DNA from: Massilia aquatica
Lineage (GTDB): Bacteria; Pseudomonadota; Gammaproteobacteria; Burkholderiales; Burkholderiaceae_D
Length of the DNA stretch: 64,000 bases
Direction: 5' to 3'
NCBI RefSeq assembly: GCF_011682045.1
Contig: NZ_VVIW01000013.1
Coordinates: forward strand, 121,234 to 185,233
The notes below the pieces were generated by a model, which did no database searches, was not told the DNA's origin, and was given only the letters and a program-made list of their open reading frames with translations. Shown here one piece after another: positions 52,441-61,553 of the stretch (positions are counted from its first letter, which is position 1; every line of letters begins with the position of its first letter). The position numbers were made by a program, and so were the translations under genes.

Positions 52441-52961
52441 CAATCACTTTTACGCTCGATCCGGATTGGCAGCGTCTTGCCCCCGGCGGCGCCCATTGCC
52501 AAGCGTAGCAGGGAACTCCTGCGCGCTCTGTAGCGCAAAACCAACCGCCCTGATGCCGCCGCCAGGTTTGACGAAGGCACCGGGTAACAAGGCATTGCCC
52601 GGCTTCGCGTGCCCATGATCTCGCTGCTGGGCGCGCGCAACATTAAAGGCGCGGTTTTCACGCCTAAGAAAGCCGGTATGAAAGACTGTTTCGCTTTTAC
52701 GTACTCGTAGAAGGTCCCGGTCGGCACAGGCATGGTATGGCCGGCCCCGAACGTCGGCATTGGGGCGTAAGCTGCCATTCAACGCGCAGGCTTCCTTTAC
52801 AGTTAGCGCGAGCACATCGTCGTCGAATGCGAGCCAGCTCGGTCGATTGCAAGCACGTTTGCAAATAGCATAAGCACGGCCATACCGTCAGTCGCAATTA
52901 ATTCGAGCCGGAAAACACGTTAAATGCGAGCAAGGCCCTTTTCAGACGCAAGCCGCTACAA
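52441..52961. other. Region without an intact gene
   Basis: This region upstream of the apbE remnant shows only short, conflicting open frames on both strands and no recognisable protein motif. It probably contains decayed 5' apbE sequence and the promoter of what was once an intact gene. Confidence 0.5.
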
Positions 52962-53408
52962 CTAATGATAGCCGAGCGCCTGGCCCGGTGCGGCCGGCGG
53001 TACCCGATTCGCCGCGACCATATTGAAGTGCAGCAGGATGTTGTTTGGCGTCTCTTGCGAGAGGACGGAACTGACCCAGCCGATTGGATTGGTCGAGAGG
53101 CTATTGTCGGCGGGCAGCACGCAGACGAAATAGTTGTCGTCATCACCATCATCCTCATGGTTGACGTGCGCCCAGTGCCAGCCGAATTCGCGCACATATT
53201 GTTCCCCGAGCAGCACGCCCAGAGCAACGGTCGCATCCTCGTCCAGCACCTGGCCTTCGGCGCGCACGTGTGCGGCCTTTTCCTTGATCATGCGGACGAT
53301 CTCGGCCGGCGCCGCGCCTTGGTCGATTCCAATGGCGTCGGCACCGATCTGTTGAAACTCCTTGATTTCGCTGGCCAGTTCAAGTGGCAATGGGCGGATT
53401 TGAGGCAT
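52962..53408 (-). CDS. Unknown cytoplasmic protein, DUF3806-like
   Basis: 148 aa from the ATG at 53408; the frame extends upstream to 53528 but the extra residues look like non-coding sequence. The central VALGVLLGEQYVREFGWHWA, a strongly acidic loop (NHEDDGDDDNYF) and VCVLPADNSLSTNPIGWVSS resemble the DUF3806 pattern (small domain with GxxxGxxxxxxxGWxW). No signal peptide or membrane segment is present. The function is unknown; some related genes accompany toxin-immunity loci. Confidence 0.55.
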   Translation of the reverse strand: MPQIRPLPLELASEIKEFQQIGADAIGIDQGAAPAEIVRMIKEKAAHVRAEGQVLDEDATVALGVLLGEQYVREFGWHWAHVNHEDDGDDDNYFVCVLPADNSLSTNPIGWVSSVLSQETPNNILLHFNMVAANRVPPAAPGQALGYH

Positions 53409-53528
53409 GGGTTGAGGTACTACGTTGATGGAAAACCAGTATTGTAATGCCGTCAACTCAGTCGGGCCCGTATTGTTAGCACGTAAGCGACCACGCGGCG
53501 GCGCAGTTGCGTCGACCGCCGAGCTCAT

Positions 53529-53860
53529 GCAAGTCCAACCTGAGCGGATTCGCGGGGAACATCTTCTTCCAGATCCGTGGCGTGAGCTGATTCACTAGTG
53601 ACGCCGGGTGCTCGCCACCCCCTCTGTGCCAGAAGCGGTCGGTCGTGACCCAGCTCAATCTTAAACCACACTTCGGATGAGCTTTGTAAAATTTCGCATG
53701 TCCGGTTCGGGGCGAAACCCGCCGCCCGTCTGACGCAATTTATCAGATGAAGTTTGAGCTGCTACAGCTAACCCCACCCTATGGCAAGGCCTTACTGCCA
53801 GCTCAAATCGGAACTACTACAATTTATGCATGAGGGCGGCGAAATGGTTAGACAAGCCGG
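53529..53860. other. Non-coding stretch with intron-like hairpin
   Basis: This stretch holds no gene I can support. The part at 53672-53720 contains CGGATG ... CATGTCCGGTTC followed by GGGGCGA, similar in pairing and sequence to the hairpin found in the leader of group II intron reverse-transcriptase genes. No reverse transcriptase frame is present. Confidence 0.4.
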
Positions 53861-54307
53861 CTACCAACCGCTCCACACCGCCACCGCATTGCGCTGGATG
53901 CCGGCAAAGCCCGAGCGCGGCAAAATCAGCTGGCGCGTACCGGGCTGGTCGCGATTGAGGCCGTCGATCAGCGCCTGCGTGTGCGGCAGGCTGTAGGTGT
54001 TGCAGGCGATCTCGCCGGCGCCATGCACGGTCGGCCCGATCGCAAAGGTCACGCCGCAGGCCTTGATCGCTTGCAGGTCGCTAGGGGCCAGCAGGCGCGT
54101 GCCTTCGGTATTTTTTGCGTTGGCCAGCAGCCCGGCCAACGTGCCAATCGCATCGCCGGGAGCGCCGTGGGCGGTCTCGGGCGCGTCGGCGCGCTCCAGC
54201 AGCTCGGCCATGGTGGCGGCGTGCGCGCTGATGTCGATGATCTGGCCGCCGCGCACCACCACCAGCGACGGGCCCGCGCCGGCGCGCCAGGCGCGGCCGA
54301 CCAGCAA
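53861..54307 (-). pseudogene. In-frame chimera of FAH-family and GH31 fragments
   Basis: A 148-codon open frame with two unrelated parts. Residues 1-89 (LVGRAWRAGAGPSLVVVRGG, LLAPSDLQAIKACGVTF) match the N-terminal domain of fumarylacetoacetate hydrolase-family proteins. From about residue 100 (NTYSLPHTQALIDGLNRDQP, ILPRSGFAGIQRNAVAVWSG) it matches the catalytic core of glycoside hydrolase family 31. Both parts are far too short to work, and the GH31 part ends just before its conserved WSGD aspartate. It is best read as two decayed genes joined by a deletion. Confidence 0.7.
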
Positions 54308-54568
54308 GGCCCGGCATCACGAGATAGATGGCGCACGTAGTGTCAGGTTTTTTCTATTATGAAATCCACCAAGGGCGATCATGATTATCAGCAGCACTGC
54401 CTGCCTTCAGTGTTGCTTATTGACCCGGACAGGCGTGCAGCGTTGACAGAAGTTTCTTACAGGCATAATCTTCCAGAGCGCCCATACTGGCGCAAGGGGA
54501 CGACGTTCAGGTATCCCGTGCGTTGGACGCACCTCACACCAGCAGTCAATTCACTCCAGAGGACCGCC

Positions 54569-56482
54569 TTGAACGACTACTTCCGCTCCAGCCAATCGCG
54601 CTTCACGCTCCTGTTTTCCGCCATTTTCGTCGCCTTGCTGATCATTACGCTGGCGGCGATTGCCGTGTTCATCACGCCGGAGCTGAAACGCGCCGAAGGC
54701 CAGCTGATCGGCGACGATGTCAACAACATTGCCGTCAAGATCACCGAGCAGCTCAAGCAGGTCGAAGCGCAGCAGCGCGCCATCACCCAGACCGTGGCGC
54801 TGATGGACAGCGCCGCCATCGACACCCTGCTGCCCGGCCTGGTCGACCAGTACGGCGACGTGAACGTGTTCGGCGGCGGCATCTGGCCGGTGCCCAAAAA
54901 GCGCGATCCGGAAAAGGAAAAATTCAGCACCTTTTACGCGCGCGACGCCGGCGGCAAGCTGCAGGTCAATACCCACTGGAATTCGCCGGAGTCGCTCAAG
55001 TATTTCGAGCAGCCATGGTGGCAGGGCGGCGCCAAGGCGCCCAAGGGCCAGTGCGCCTGGGCCAAGGCCTACAAGGACGACGCCAGCCCGCAGCCGCGCA
55101 CCAACTGCGCCATGGCGATCTACAAGGGCGACGAGCTGTTCGGCGTCTCGACGGTCGACGTCACGCTGGGTTTTTTCAACCGCCTGGTGGCCGATATGGA
55201 AGCGGCCGTGCACGGCCAGATCCTGATCCTGGAACATGACGGCAAGGTGGTCAGCAACAGCAGCTATATCAAGAGCGAGATCGTGCTCAAGAACATCAGC
55301 GACCTGGCCGCGACCTCGCCTTTTGCGGCGCAGGTAGCCAAGGTCCTGCCGGAACTGGGCGACAAACCCCGCCTGGAATCGTCCTACAGCAGCGACGGCA
55401 GCGGCCATACCCTGTTCCTCGCCACCATTCCGGGCAGCCCATGGCTGCTGGCCACCGGCCTGCCGAATCATCTGCTGAGCCAGCAGAGCGACCGTATCCT
55501 GCACACCTTGGGGGCGGTGCAGATTCCGATCGCTATCGCCATGCTGGTGTTGATCGTGTTCGGCATCCGCATGATCATGCGCCGCCTGGCCGTTTTGAAG
55601 GGCAACATCGACGCCCTCTCGGCCGGCGACGCCGACCTGACCCGGCGCCTGCCGGCCGGCGGCGGCATGGAGTTCGATGCCGTCTCGAGCAGCGTCAATG
55701 GCTTTATCGCGCGCCTGCAAAGCATGATGCAGCAAATCGGCATGAGCACCCAGTCGATCGCCCTGGCCTCGCGCGAGATCGCAGCCGGCAACCAGGACCT
55801 GTCGGCGCGCACCGAGGCGCAGGCCAGTTCGCTCGAAGAAACGGCGGCCTCGATGGAAGAACTGACCAGCACCGTCAAGAACAACGAAGACAACGCCAGC
55901 GAAGCCAACCGGCTGGCGCGCGAAGCCTCCAGCGTGGCCGCGCAGGGCGGCAGTATTGTCTCGAGCGTGGTGACGACCATGGGCGCGATCGAGCAATCGT
56001 CGCGCAAGATTGTCGACATCATCAGCGTGATCGACGGCATCGCCTTCCAGACCAACATTCTGGCGCTGAACGCAGCCGTGGAGGCGGCACGCGCCGGCGA
56101 GCAGGGACGCGGCTTTGCCGTGGTCGCTTCCGAGGTGCGCAACCTGGCGCAGCGCTCGGCGGCGGCGGCCAAGGAAATCAATGCGCTGATCGGCGAGTCG
56201 GTGGCCGGGGTCGACAAGGGCGCCGCGCTGGTGGCCGAGGCCGGCACCACGATGCAGCAGATCGTCGCCAGCACCGACAAGGTGGCCAGCATCATCGGCG
56301 CCATCATGGGTGCCAGCGCCGAGCAGAACCTGGGCATCGGCCAGGTCAACCAGGCGATCACCGAGCTGGACGACACCACCCAGCAGAATGCCGCCCTGGT
56401 CGAGCAAGCGGCGGCGGCGGCCTTGTCATTGCAGCAGCAGGCCGCCAATCTGGAACAGATCGTCGGCGGATTCAAGGTGTGA
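54569..56482 (+). CDS. Methyl-accepting chemotaxis protein with periplasmic Cache-like sensor
   Basis: 637 aa from a TTG at 54569, chosen because AGAGGA lies just upstream and the first membrane helix then starts at residue 12 as usual; the frame is open back to 54359. The layout is TM1 (12-34), a long periplasmic sensor of about 280 residues with a Cache-like pattern ([17 protein letters not shown]), TM2 (about 316-338) and HAMP. The methyl-accepting domain has the CheA/CheW-binding tip ([40 protein letters not shown]). The C-terminus ends in GGFKV without the NWETF-type CheR/CheB tether. The chimeric pseudogene lies immediately upstream. Confidence 0.93.
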   Translation: MNDYFRSSQSRFTLLFSAIFVALLIITLAAIAVFITPELKRAEGQLIGDDVNNIAVKITEQLKQVEAQQRAITQTVALMDSAAIDTLLPGLVDQYGDVNVFGGGIWPVPKKRDPEKEKFSTFYARDAGGKLQVNTHWNSPESLKYFEQPWWQGGAKAPKGQCAWAKAYKDDASPQPRTNCAMAIYKGDELFGVSTVDVTLGFFNRLVADMEAAVHGQILILEHDGKVVSNSSYIKSEIVLKNISDLAATSPFAAQVAKVLPELGDKPRLESSYSSDGSGHTLFLATIPGSPWLLATGLPNHLLSQQSDRILHTLGAVQIPIAIAMLVLIVFGIRMIMRRLAVLKGNIDALSAGDADLTRRLPAGGGMEFDAVSSSVNGFIARLQSMMQQIGMSTQSIALASREIAAGNQDLSARTEAQASSLEETAASMEELTSTVKNNEDNASEANRLAREASSVAAQGGSIVSSVVTTMGAIEQSSRKIVDIISVIDGIAFQTNILALNAAVEAARAGEQGRGFAVVASEVRNLAQRSAAAAKEINALIGESVAGVDKGAALVAEAGTTMQQIVASTDKVASIIGAIMGASAEQNLGIGQVNQAITELDDTTQQNAALVEQAAAAALSLQQQAANLEQIVGGFKV

Positions 56483-56508
56483 ATGCAAGCGGCTGACAGC
56501 GATCCTGA

Positions 56509-57252
56509 TCAGCGGCATTCCTGCTTGCATGGATTATCGGCTACCGGCACGCCGTTCAACGCCCAACGCGCGGCAAAACCCTGTGCGCGGGTAGTTTTGC
56601 CCAGCTCGTAGATTTGCGCCGCAGTGGTGACGGCCAGTGGCGTCCAGCTCTTGCCGTTATCGCCGGATGTGCTCTGGACCACGCCGACGACCTTGCCGCG
56701 CGACTTGTCGGCAACACTGGTGAGAGCAATTTCATACACCAGGCGGGCGCCGCGCGGAACCAGGAAACCGTGATCTTCACTCGCTTCGGCGTGCAGCGCC
56801 ACGATCTGCCCGTACAGTGCGGGGGCATTCTTTTCCGGCATATGGAGCGAGAATGCTTCGGGCAGGGTTGCGCTGTCGAACCAGGTGCGATTGGGTTTCA
56901 GGTAACTCTTGTTGACTACCGGCGTACCGTCGATCACACCGAGCTGGTGGCAGTGTGCTTCATTTAAGGAATGCCGCTTCAAATAGCCCGGCACCTTGAT
57001 CTTGTCGTACCACTTGGTCTGGTAACGGATTTGCCAGTTCTGCTGCTGCACGGTGAGGGCACGCTTGTCCGCCATGAACGAGGTTCCCCACGCGCCACCG
57101 TTGCGGGTTTCGGTCTGAAGGTAAAATCGCTCGCCCGCCGGCCCCGCGCATTCGAGCTTGTATGTGTTGGCAAAAGCGGTAACGGGCCAGAGCGCACCTG
57201 CGGCGGCGAGGAGGACGGCGAACGATAGGCGCATGCTGGCGAGGTTGATCAT
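56509..57252 (-). CDS. Exported protein of unknown function
   Basis: 247 aa from the ATG at 57252 (or 57234). A signal peptide (MRLSFAVLLAAAGALWPVTA) is followed by a mature region beginning NTYKLECAGPAGERFYLQTE. Other visible stretches are IRYQTKWYDKIKVPGYLKRH, LPEAFSLHMPEKNAPALYGQ and a C-terminus with two cysteines (NPCKQECR). It has no recognised domain. The mature part looks beta-rich, consistent with a soluble periplasmic protein. Confidence 0.65.
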   Translation of the reverse strand: MINLASMRLSFAVLLAAAGALWPVTAFANTYKLECAGPAGERFYLQTETRNGGAWGTSFMADKRALTVQQQNWQIRYQTKWYDKIKVPGYLKRHSLNEAHCHQLGVIDGTPVVNKSYLKPNRTWFDSATLPEAFSLHMPEKNAPALYGQIVALHAEASEDHGFLVPRGARLVYEIALTSVADKSRGKVVGVVQSTSGDNGKSWTPLAVTTAAQIYELGKTTRAQGFAARWALNGVPVADNPCKQECR

Positions 57253-57413
57253 TGTTCTTTTCAATAAATTAACAAACCGCATACTACACCTACTGCCGGA
57301 GCCGGGTTCAGTCACAAATCCTCCCGCAGCGTCATCCCAACAGCCACTGCTTTTCGAGCACGCCTGGCGTCTTCTGCGCGCAGCCTCCGGGGATATGTTC
57401 TCCGGCGAGACGG

Positions 57414-57686
57414 TTAATCCGCGGGCGAGAAAAGCGAGGTGCCGGTCATGCGCACCGGCCGGCCCTGGGCGTCGTTGATGCCAACCAGGGTGGCGTACGA
57501 CGGCAGGTTGATCGAACCGCCGCAGTTCTGGTCCGCGTCACTGGTGGACTCGCGCAGCACCATGTTGTTCTCGCTCCAGCGCACATCGATATGACCGACC
57601 GTGCAAATGATTTTCGGCACGTTGCAGGCTTGCCTGATGGCGGCGACCAGCCTGGGTGCGGCCAGATCATGGGTAGGGAAAAACAA
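57414..57686 (-). CDS. Unknown short reading frame, probably truncated
   Basis: 90 codons from a TTG with no ribosome site. The sequence has coherent protein-like content (CNVPKIICTVGHIDVRWSEN, CGGSINLPSYATLVGINDAQ) with three cysteines, so it is likely the 3' end of a decayed secreted protein. The + 1 frame upstream (57700-57817) also looks protein-like, consistent with a frameshift. Confidence 0.35.
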   Translation of the reverse strand: MFFPTHDLAAPRLVAAIRQACNVPKIICTVGHIDVRWSENNMVLRESTSDADQNCGGSINLPSYATLVGINDAQGRPVRMTGTSLFSPAD

Positions 57687-57933
57687 TCAGCATCCGACAG
57701 CGATGTCTGAGACAGATACCTCGCGTACCTGTCGCCATTGCCAGCACGGTGGGGAACCGGGTCGCGCAGGCCGGGATCGGCGTCAGCAACCCCAAGCGGG
57801 GCTGTAACGGCAAGCAAGCGATACTACGCTTGAAAAAATGATTAAACAATCAGCAAGTTGTATGATGTGTGGTTTTCGCGGCAGCGCAGCGCTGCCCCCT
57901 TCGTGCAAACACGTTTTTCAGGAGAATGTTCCT

Positions 57934-58482
57934 ATGCCTCAAGCAGGGCAAGAGCGCCCCAGGCCACATGTGCTGCTTCGCCTCGCCGGCTACTTCGCCA
58001 TCGCCTGGCTCATCGCAATGCCATTCGGCGGCATGTTCGGCGCGGCCTTGCCGGTCGTCCTGATCTTGTGGGGGGGCGCCGGGTGCGTGCACTTTGCGGC
58101 CGATATCGTCGATCTGTTTCCGGCGATACGGCACGCCGCGCGCCGCTCGGTAGCCGAAAAATGGAACGGGCGTTACTACGCTTACTACGGCGCACAGATC
58201 CGCCTGTGCCTGGTCGACGGGATGGTCTGGATCGTGGAAAAAGATGTGCGCGCAATCATGTCTCCGCCCGTCACCGAACGCGAACAACGCCTGCTGGGCG
58301 CCGACTACGCCATCGTGGGCGGAACCGGCCTGCATGGCTACAGCGAACAAGGTTTATTGCGGCTGATTCAAGTGCGGCTGATGCGCCGCGGCGGCGAAGC
58401 GGAGATGAAAAAATTCATTTCCTGGCTTCAGAACGAAGCCCTGCCAAACGTGAAACGCGTTCCCGCCTCCTCCGCCATCTGA
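57934..58482 (+). CDS. Membrane protein of unknown function, two helices
   Basis: 182 aa from the ATG at 57934, which has CAGGAG 9 bases upstream; a longer frame from 57838 lacks one. Two adjacent membrane helices (about residues 16-32 and 36-56, FGAALPVVLILWGGAGCVHF) are followed by a cytoplasmic domain (KWNGRYYAYYGAQIRLCLVD, VWIVEKDVRAIM, ADYAIVGGTGLHGYSEQGLL). No named family is recognised. It is 125 bp upstream of, and co-directional with, the SLT-LysM gene and may belong to that unit. Confidence 0.68.
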   Translation: MPQAGQERPRPHVLLRLAGYFAIAWLIAMPFGGMFGAALPVVLILWGGAGCVHFAADIVDLFPAIRHAARRSVAEKWNGRYYAYYGAQIRLCLVDGMVWIVEKDVRAIMSPPVTEREQRLLGADYAIVGGTGLHGYSEQGLLRLIQVRLMRRGGEAEMKKFISWLQNEALPNVKRVPASSAI

Positions 58483-58607
58483 GGCGTTCCGGGGAGCGCC
58501 GGGCGCCGGGCGCAGCAAGGGTCGTCGCCGGATTCGAATATTGGCATTTTTATCACATAAATGATACCCTAGCACCTGCACTAGCGCATAAACAATATTC
58601 TGTGGGA

Positions 58608-59333
58608 ATGACAATGACCGATTTCGAAAAGTGGAAGCAAGGGCTCGTACTTCATAGCGGCAAGCCACACTGGCAAATGTACGACTGCGAGGTGAAAGCC
58701 GCGTTAGGGGATTACAACCGCCACCTGAGCGGCACGCCGGGATATATCGCAATGGACTGGATGCTCATCAAGGCAATGCTGTGGACCGAGTCCGGCGGCG
58801 AGAACCCGCAATGGAAAATCAAGCCGCTGCAGATCGGCGTGGGGACGGACGCGGGCATGAACGCTGTGCTCGGAGACAAGGAAGGCGGCGACCTGATCAT
58901 GCCTCCGGCATTGCGCTCCAGCATCAACACCCACACCATCCGCAGCAATCCCGCCCACAATATTCGCGGCGGCATCGGCTATCTGCTCATGCGGATGGCG
59001 AACTTCGCGCACAAGAGCATTCGCGAGCCGAATGCGCCCATTGAACAGACCAAAGTCGGGCCGGGTGAGTCGCTCGAAAAAATCGCCAGGCGCGTGGGCA
59101 GCACGGTCGAGGTGATGCGCGAGCTGAACCCCCGCGCGAACATCCTGCATATTGGCGATGTGGTCAGGTTCCAGAAGGCCAAGGTAGAGAAGGTCATCAC
59201 CGGCTGGAGTCCGATCAACCTTGCCAGCATTGCGAAAAATTACAACGGCAACGGCGACGCCCGCTATCTGACCAAGCTGGAGTTTGCAATAGGCCTGGTG
59301 CGCAAGCAGCAGGGTGCCAAGTGCGAGCAATAA
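58608..59333 (+). CDS. Leaderless SLT-type murein hydrolase with LysM (candidate effector)
   Basis: 241 aa from the ATG at 58608; a second ATG at 58614 has a better-spaced GGGAA. Residues 46-125 resemble a soluble lytic transglycosylase: MLIKAMLWTESGGENPQW with candidate catalytic Glu61, then KPLQIGVGTDAG and AHNIRGGIGYLLMRMA. Residues about 147-185 form a LysM (VGPGESLEKIARRVGSTVEV, RANILHIGDVVRFQ). There is no signal peptide, although its substrate would be periplasmic, so it needs a dedicated export route or acts on neighbouring cells. The overlapping downstream gene encodes a periplasmic protein of the lysozyme-inhibitor type. Confidence 0.75.
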   Translation: MTMTDFEKWKQGLVLHSGKPHWQMYDCEVKAALGDYNRHLSGTPGYIAMDWMLIKAMLWTESGGENPQWKIKPLQIGVGTDAGMNAVLGDKEGGDLIMPPALRSSINTHTIRSNPAHNIRGGIGYLLMRMANFAHKSIREPNAPIEQTKVGPGESLEKIARRVGSTVEVMRELNPRANILHIGDVVRFQKAKVEKVITGWSPINLASIAKNYNGNGDARYLTKLEFAIGLVRKQQGAKCEQ

Positions 59334-59764
59334 GCCTGTTATCTGTCGCACTGCTGGCCGCTGCGCCGGCGTTTGCGGCGCAGGCCGGCGCCGCCAAGGC
59401 GGTACCGCAGTTCGACGCGGCCGAAAAATGCGACCAGTTCTCGCAGGCCGACCGGCATGCATGCCTGACCAAGATGGCGGCCGACAGTGCCGTCACGCTC
59501 AAACAGGCCGAAGCCAAGGCAGTCGAGATGATCAACCAGTGGTTCGAGAACCCCAATTTCAAGAATCTGGCAAAATCGAAATTGCGGGGATCGATCACGG
59601 CCTTTGCCGCGTATCGCGAGGCCAAATGCGCATTCCACGACGAGCTGGTGGGGGGCGGGATCGGCAACGCGCACGAAATCATCCGCCTGGCCTGCATCGC
59701 CGATACCAATCACCAGCGTGCACTGGAATTGATCTACGCTACCAAAAACCTGGCGCCGCCCTGA
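59321..59764 (+). CDS. Exported LprI/DUF1311-like protein (candidate immunity protein)
   Basis: 147 aa from a GTG at 59321 inside the previous gene (13-base overlap), with AGGG 6 bases upstream. A signal peptide (residues 1-19, ISLLSVALLAAAPAFA) precedes a helical domain with four cysteines. Its FAAYREAKCAFHDELVGGGI and IIRLACIADTNHQRALELIY match the LprI-type lysozyme-inhibitor pattern (YRxxxC ... CxxxxTxxRxxxL). A periplasmic murein-hydrolase inhibitor overlapping a leaderless murein hydrolase is the arrangement of an effector and its immunity protein. Confidence 0.75.
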   Translation: MRAISLLSVALLAAAPAFAAQAGAAKAVPQFDAAEKCDQFSQADRHACLTKMAADSAVTLKQAEAKAVEMINQWFENPNFKNLAKSKLRGSITAFAAYREAKCAFHDELVGGGIGNAHEIIRLACIADTNHQRALELIYATKNLAPP

Positions 59765-59815
59765 TTGCACCCCAGAGTGCAGGAGCGCCGGTGTTGTACA
59801 GCCGGCGCGCCAGCT

Positions 59816-60276
59816 TCAGGCCTGCAAGGACAGCCGGTACACCGTGGTCTGCCGGTACACCTGCCCCGGCCGCAAAATCACCGCCGAGGCGCACTGCCCG
59901 TTCAACTGATCCGGATAGGCGTGCGCCTCCAGGCAAAACCCATCGTGCCGCGCATACGGACGCCCCGCCCTGTCCTGCACCCCCTCGAGTAAATTGCCGC
60001 TATAAAACTGCCATCCCGGCTCGGTGGTCGATACCTGCAAACGCCGGCCCGGTCCTGCCCATCGCATGCGGCTTGACGCAGTAACAATGGTCGAAGCCGC
60101 CCACCAGGCGAATCTGCGCATCCGGCCAGCCCAGGCGCGGTCCGATCGCGGCCGGCGGGCGGAAGTCGAAGGGCGTGCCGGCCACCGCCGCCGTGCAGGC
60201 GGTTGCCGCAGTCGTTGACGGTGGCCTGCACCGGCGCGCCGTCGAGCATGAAACGGCGGTTTTTCGAGGTCCCCAT
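59816..60276 (-). pseudogene. Remnant of aldose 1-epimerase (mutarotase)
   Basis: Pieces of a GalM-like protein occur in order but in three frames. The first is VNDCGNRLHGGGG, the active-site NxxNHLHGG region with Cys-Gly changes. It is followed by FDFRPPAAIGPRLGWPDAQI, RLVGGFDHCYCVK, then in another frame GRRLQVSTTEPGWQFYSGNL, GFCLEAHAYPDQLN and ILRPGQVYRQTTVYRLSLQA. The segment between the first and second pieces, with more than a hundred residues and a catalytic His, is missing. At least one frameshift lies near 60080. Confidence 0.8.
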
Positions 60277-60461
60277 ATTTATTGTATTATTAAAATTAAT
60301 TGCTTTAGTATCAATGGACAGGTGCGAGGCTGTGGCTTATTCTGCAAGCCACGGGAAGTAAGTTCAATTATGAAAATCACCAAGGAGCGGTGCGATTCTG
60401 GGGGAGCAATTGCCTCCTGGCAGGGCACAGTCGACCAACCAAGCTAACAACGAAAGCCAAC

Positions 60462-61550
60462 ATGCTCAAGCACGGCCCGATCCGCATTCTCGGCGCAATC
60501 GCCCTCCTCGCCGGCGCCATTGCCGCGCCGCTGTACGCCAGCGATCAACCCAGGCGCCCGCAGGCGCCCGCCGCCGCCGTTCCCTACACCGAGACCGCGG
60601 TCACCTTTGCCAACCCGCTCGGTCCCAGCCATCTGGCCGGCACCTTGAGCACGCCACCCGGCCCCGGCCCATTCCCTGCCATCGTCATCGTGCCTGGCTC
60701 CGGCCCGGTCAACCGCGATGGCGAGCTGTTCGGCCACCAGTTCTACCGCGTGCTGGCCGACGACCTGACCCGGCGCGGCTTTGTGGTCCTGCGCAGCGAC
60801 AAGCGCGGCCTGGGCCAGTCGAACGGCAACTTCGACACCGCCACCACCGCCGACTTCGCCAGCGATATCGAGGCCGGCGTGGCTTTCCTGCGCACGCGCA
60901 AGGACATCGACCCGCAACGCATCGGCCTGATCGGCCACAGCGAAGGCGGCATCATCGCGCCGATGGTGGCCGGCAAGGACCCGCGCATCGTGTTCGTGGT
61001 GATGATGGCCGGCAACGGCATTCGCGGCGACCAGATGCTGCTCGATCGCGCCCGCAAGCAGCGCCTGGCCGGCAAGAGCGCCGCCGACACCGAACGCGAG
61101 CTGACCCTGCAAAAGGCCGTGTTCGGCGCCGTCACCGCCGACGCGTCGCCGGCCGAGCGCGAACGGCGCGCCCGCCAGGTCTATCTGGATGCCGAGAAAA
61201 CCCACGGCCGCCCCTGGTCGCCGGACGAACTGGCGCCCCTGCTCACGCCGTGGATGCGCAGTTTCCTGGCGTCGGACCCGGTGCCGGTGCTGCAGCGCCC
61301 GCGTTGCGCGGTGCTGGCCCTGGTCGGCGAGAAGGACCAGGTGGTGATGGCGGAAGAAAATATCCCTGCGCTCACGCGCGCATTGGCCGCCAATCCGAAC
61401 GCCAGCGTGCGGCGCATGGCGGGCCTGAACCACTTTTTCCAGAGCGCGTCGACGGGCGCCTTCTCGGAAGTGGCCGGCATCAAGGAAACCATCGCCCCGG
61501 AAGCACTCGAGCTGATCGGTTCGTGGGCCAGCGCCCATTCCCGGCCCTGA
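60462..61550 (+). CDS. Exported alpha/beta hydrolase (S33-like)
   Basis: 362 aa from the ATG at 60462 with a signal peptide (residues 1-25, LGAIALLAGAIAAPLYA). The alpha/beta fold is shown by VIVPGSGPVNRDGE (oxyanion loop), RGFVVLRSDKRGLGQSNG, the nucleophile elbow GHSEGG (Ser160), the acid in LVGEKDQVV, and the catalytic His in GLNHFFQ. This matches the BAAT/serine aminopeptidase-like esterase group. It probably acts in the periplasm on ester substrates; the specificity is unknown. The region upstream holds only the decayed mutarotase and its own promoter. Confidence 0.85.
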   Translation: MLKHGPIRILGAIALLAGAIAAPLYASDQPRRPQAPAAAVPYTETAVTFANPLGPSHLAGTLSTPPGPGPFPAIVIVPGSGPVNRDGELFGHQFYRVLADDLTRRGFVVLRSDKRGLGQSNGNFDTATTADFASDIEAGVAFLRTRKDIDPQRIGLIGHSEGGIIAPMVAGKDPRIVFVVMMAGNGIRGDQMLLDRARKQRLAGKSAADTERELTLQKAVFGAVTADASPAERERRARQVYLDAEKTHGRPWSPDELAPLLTPWMRSFLASDPVPVLQRPRCAVLALVGEKDQVVMAEENIPALTRALAANPNASVRRMAGLNHFFQSASTGAFSEVAGIKETIAPEALELIGSWASAHSRP

Positions 61551-61553
61551 GCA

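Noticed and set aside
54359..54568. In-frame N-terminal extension of the chemotaxis receptor
   Set aside because: The extra 70 residues look like non-coding sequence. The TTG at 54569 has a good ribosome site and the normal distance to the first membrane helix.
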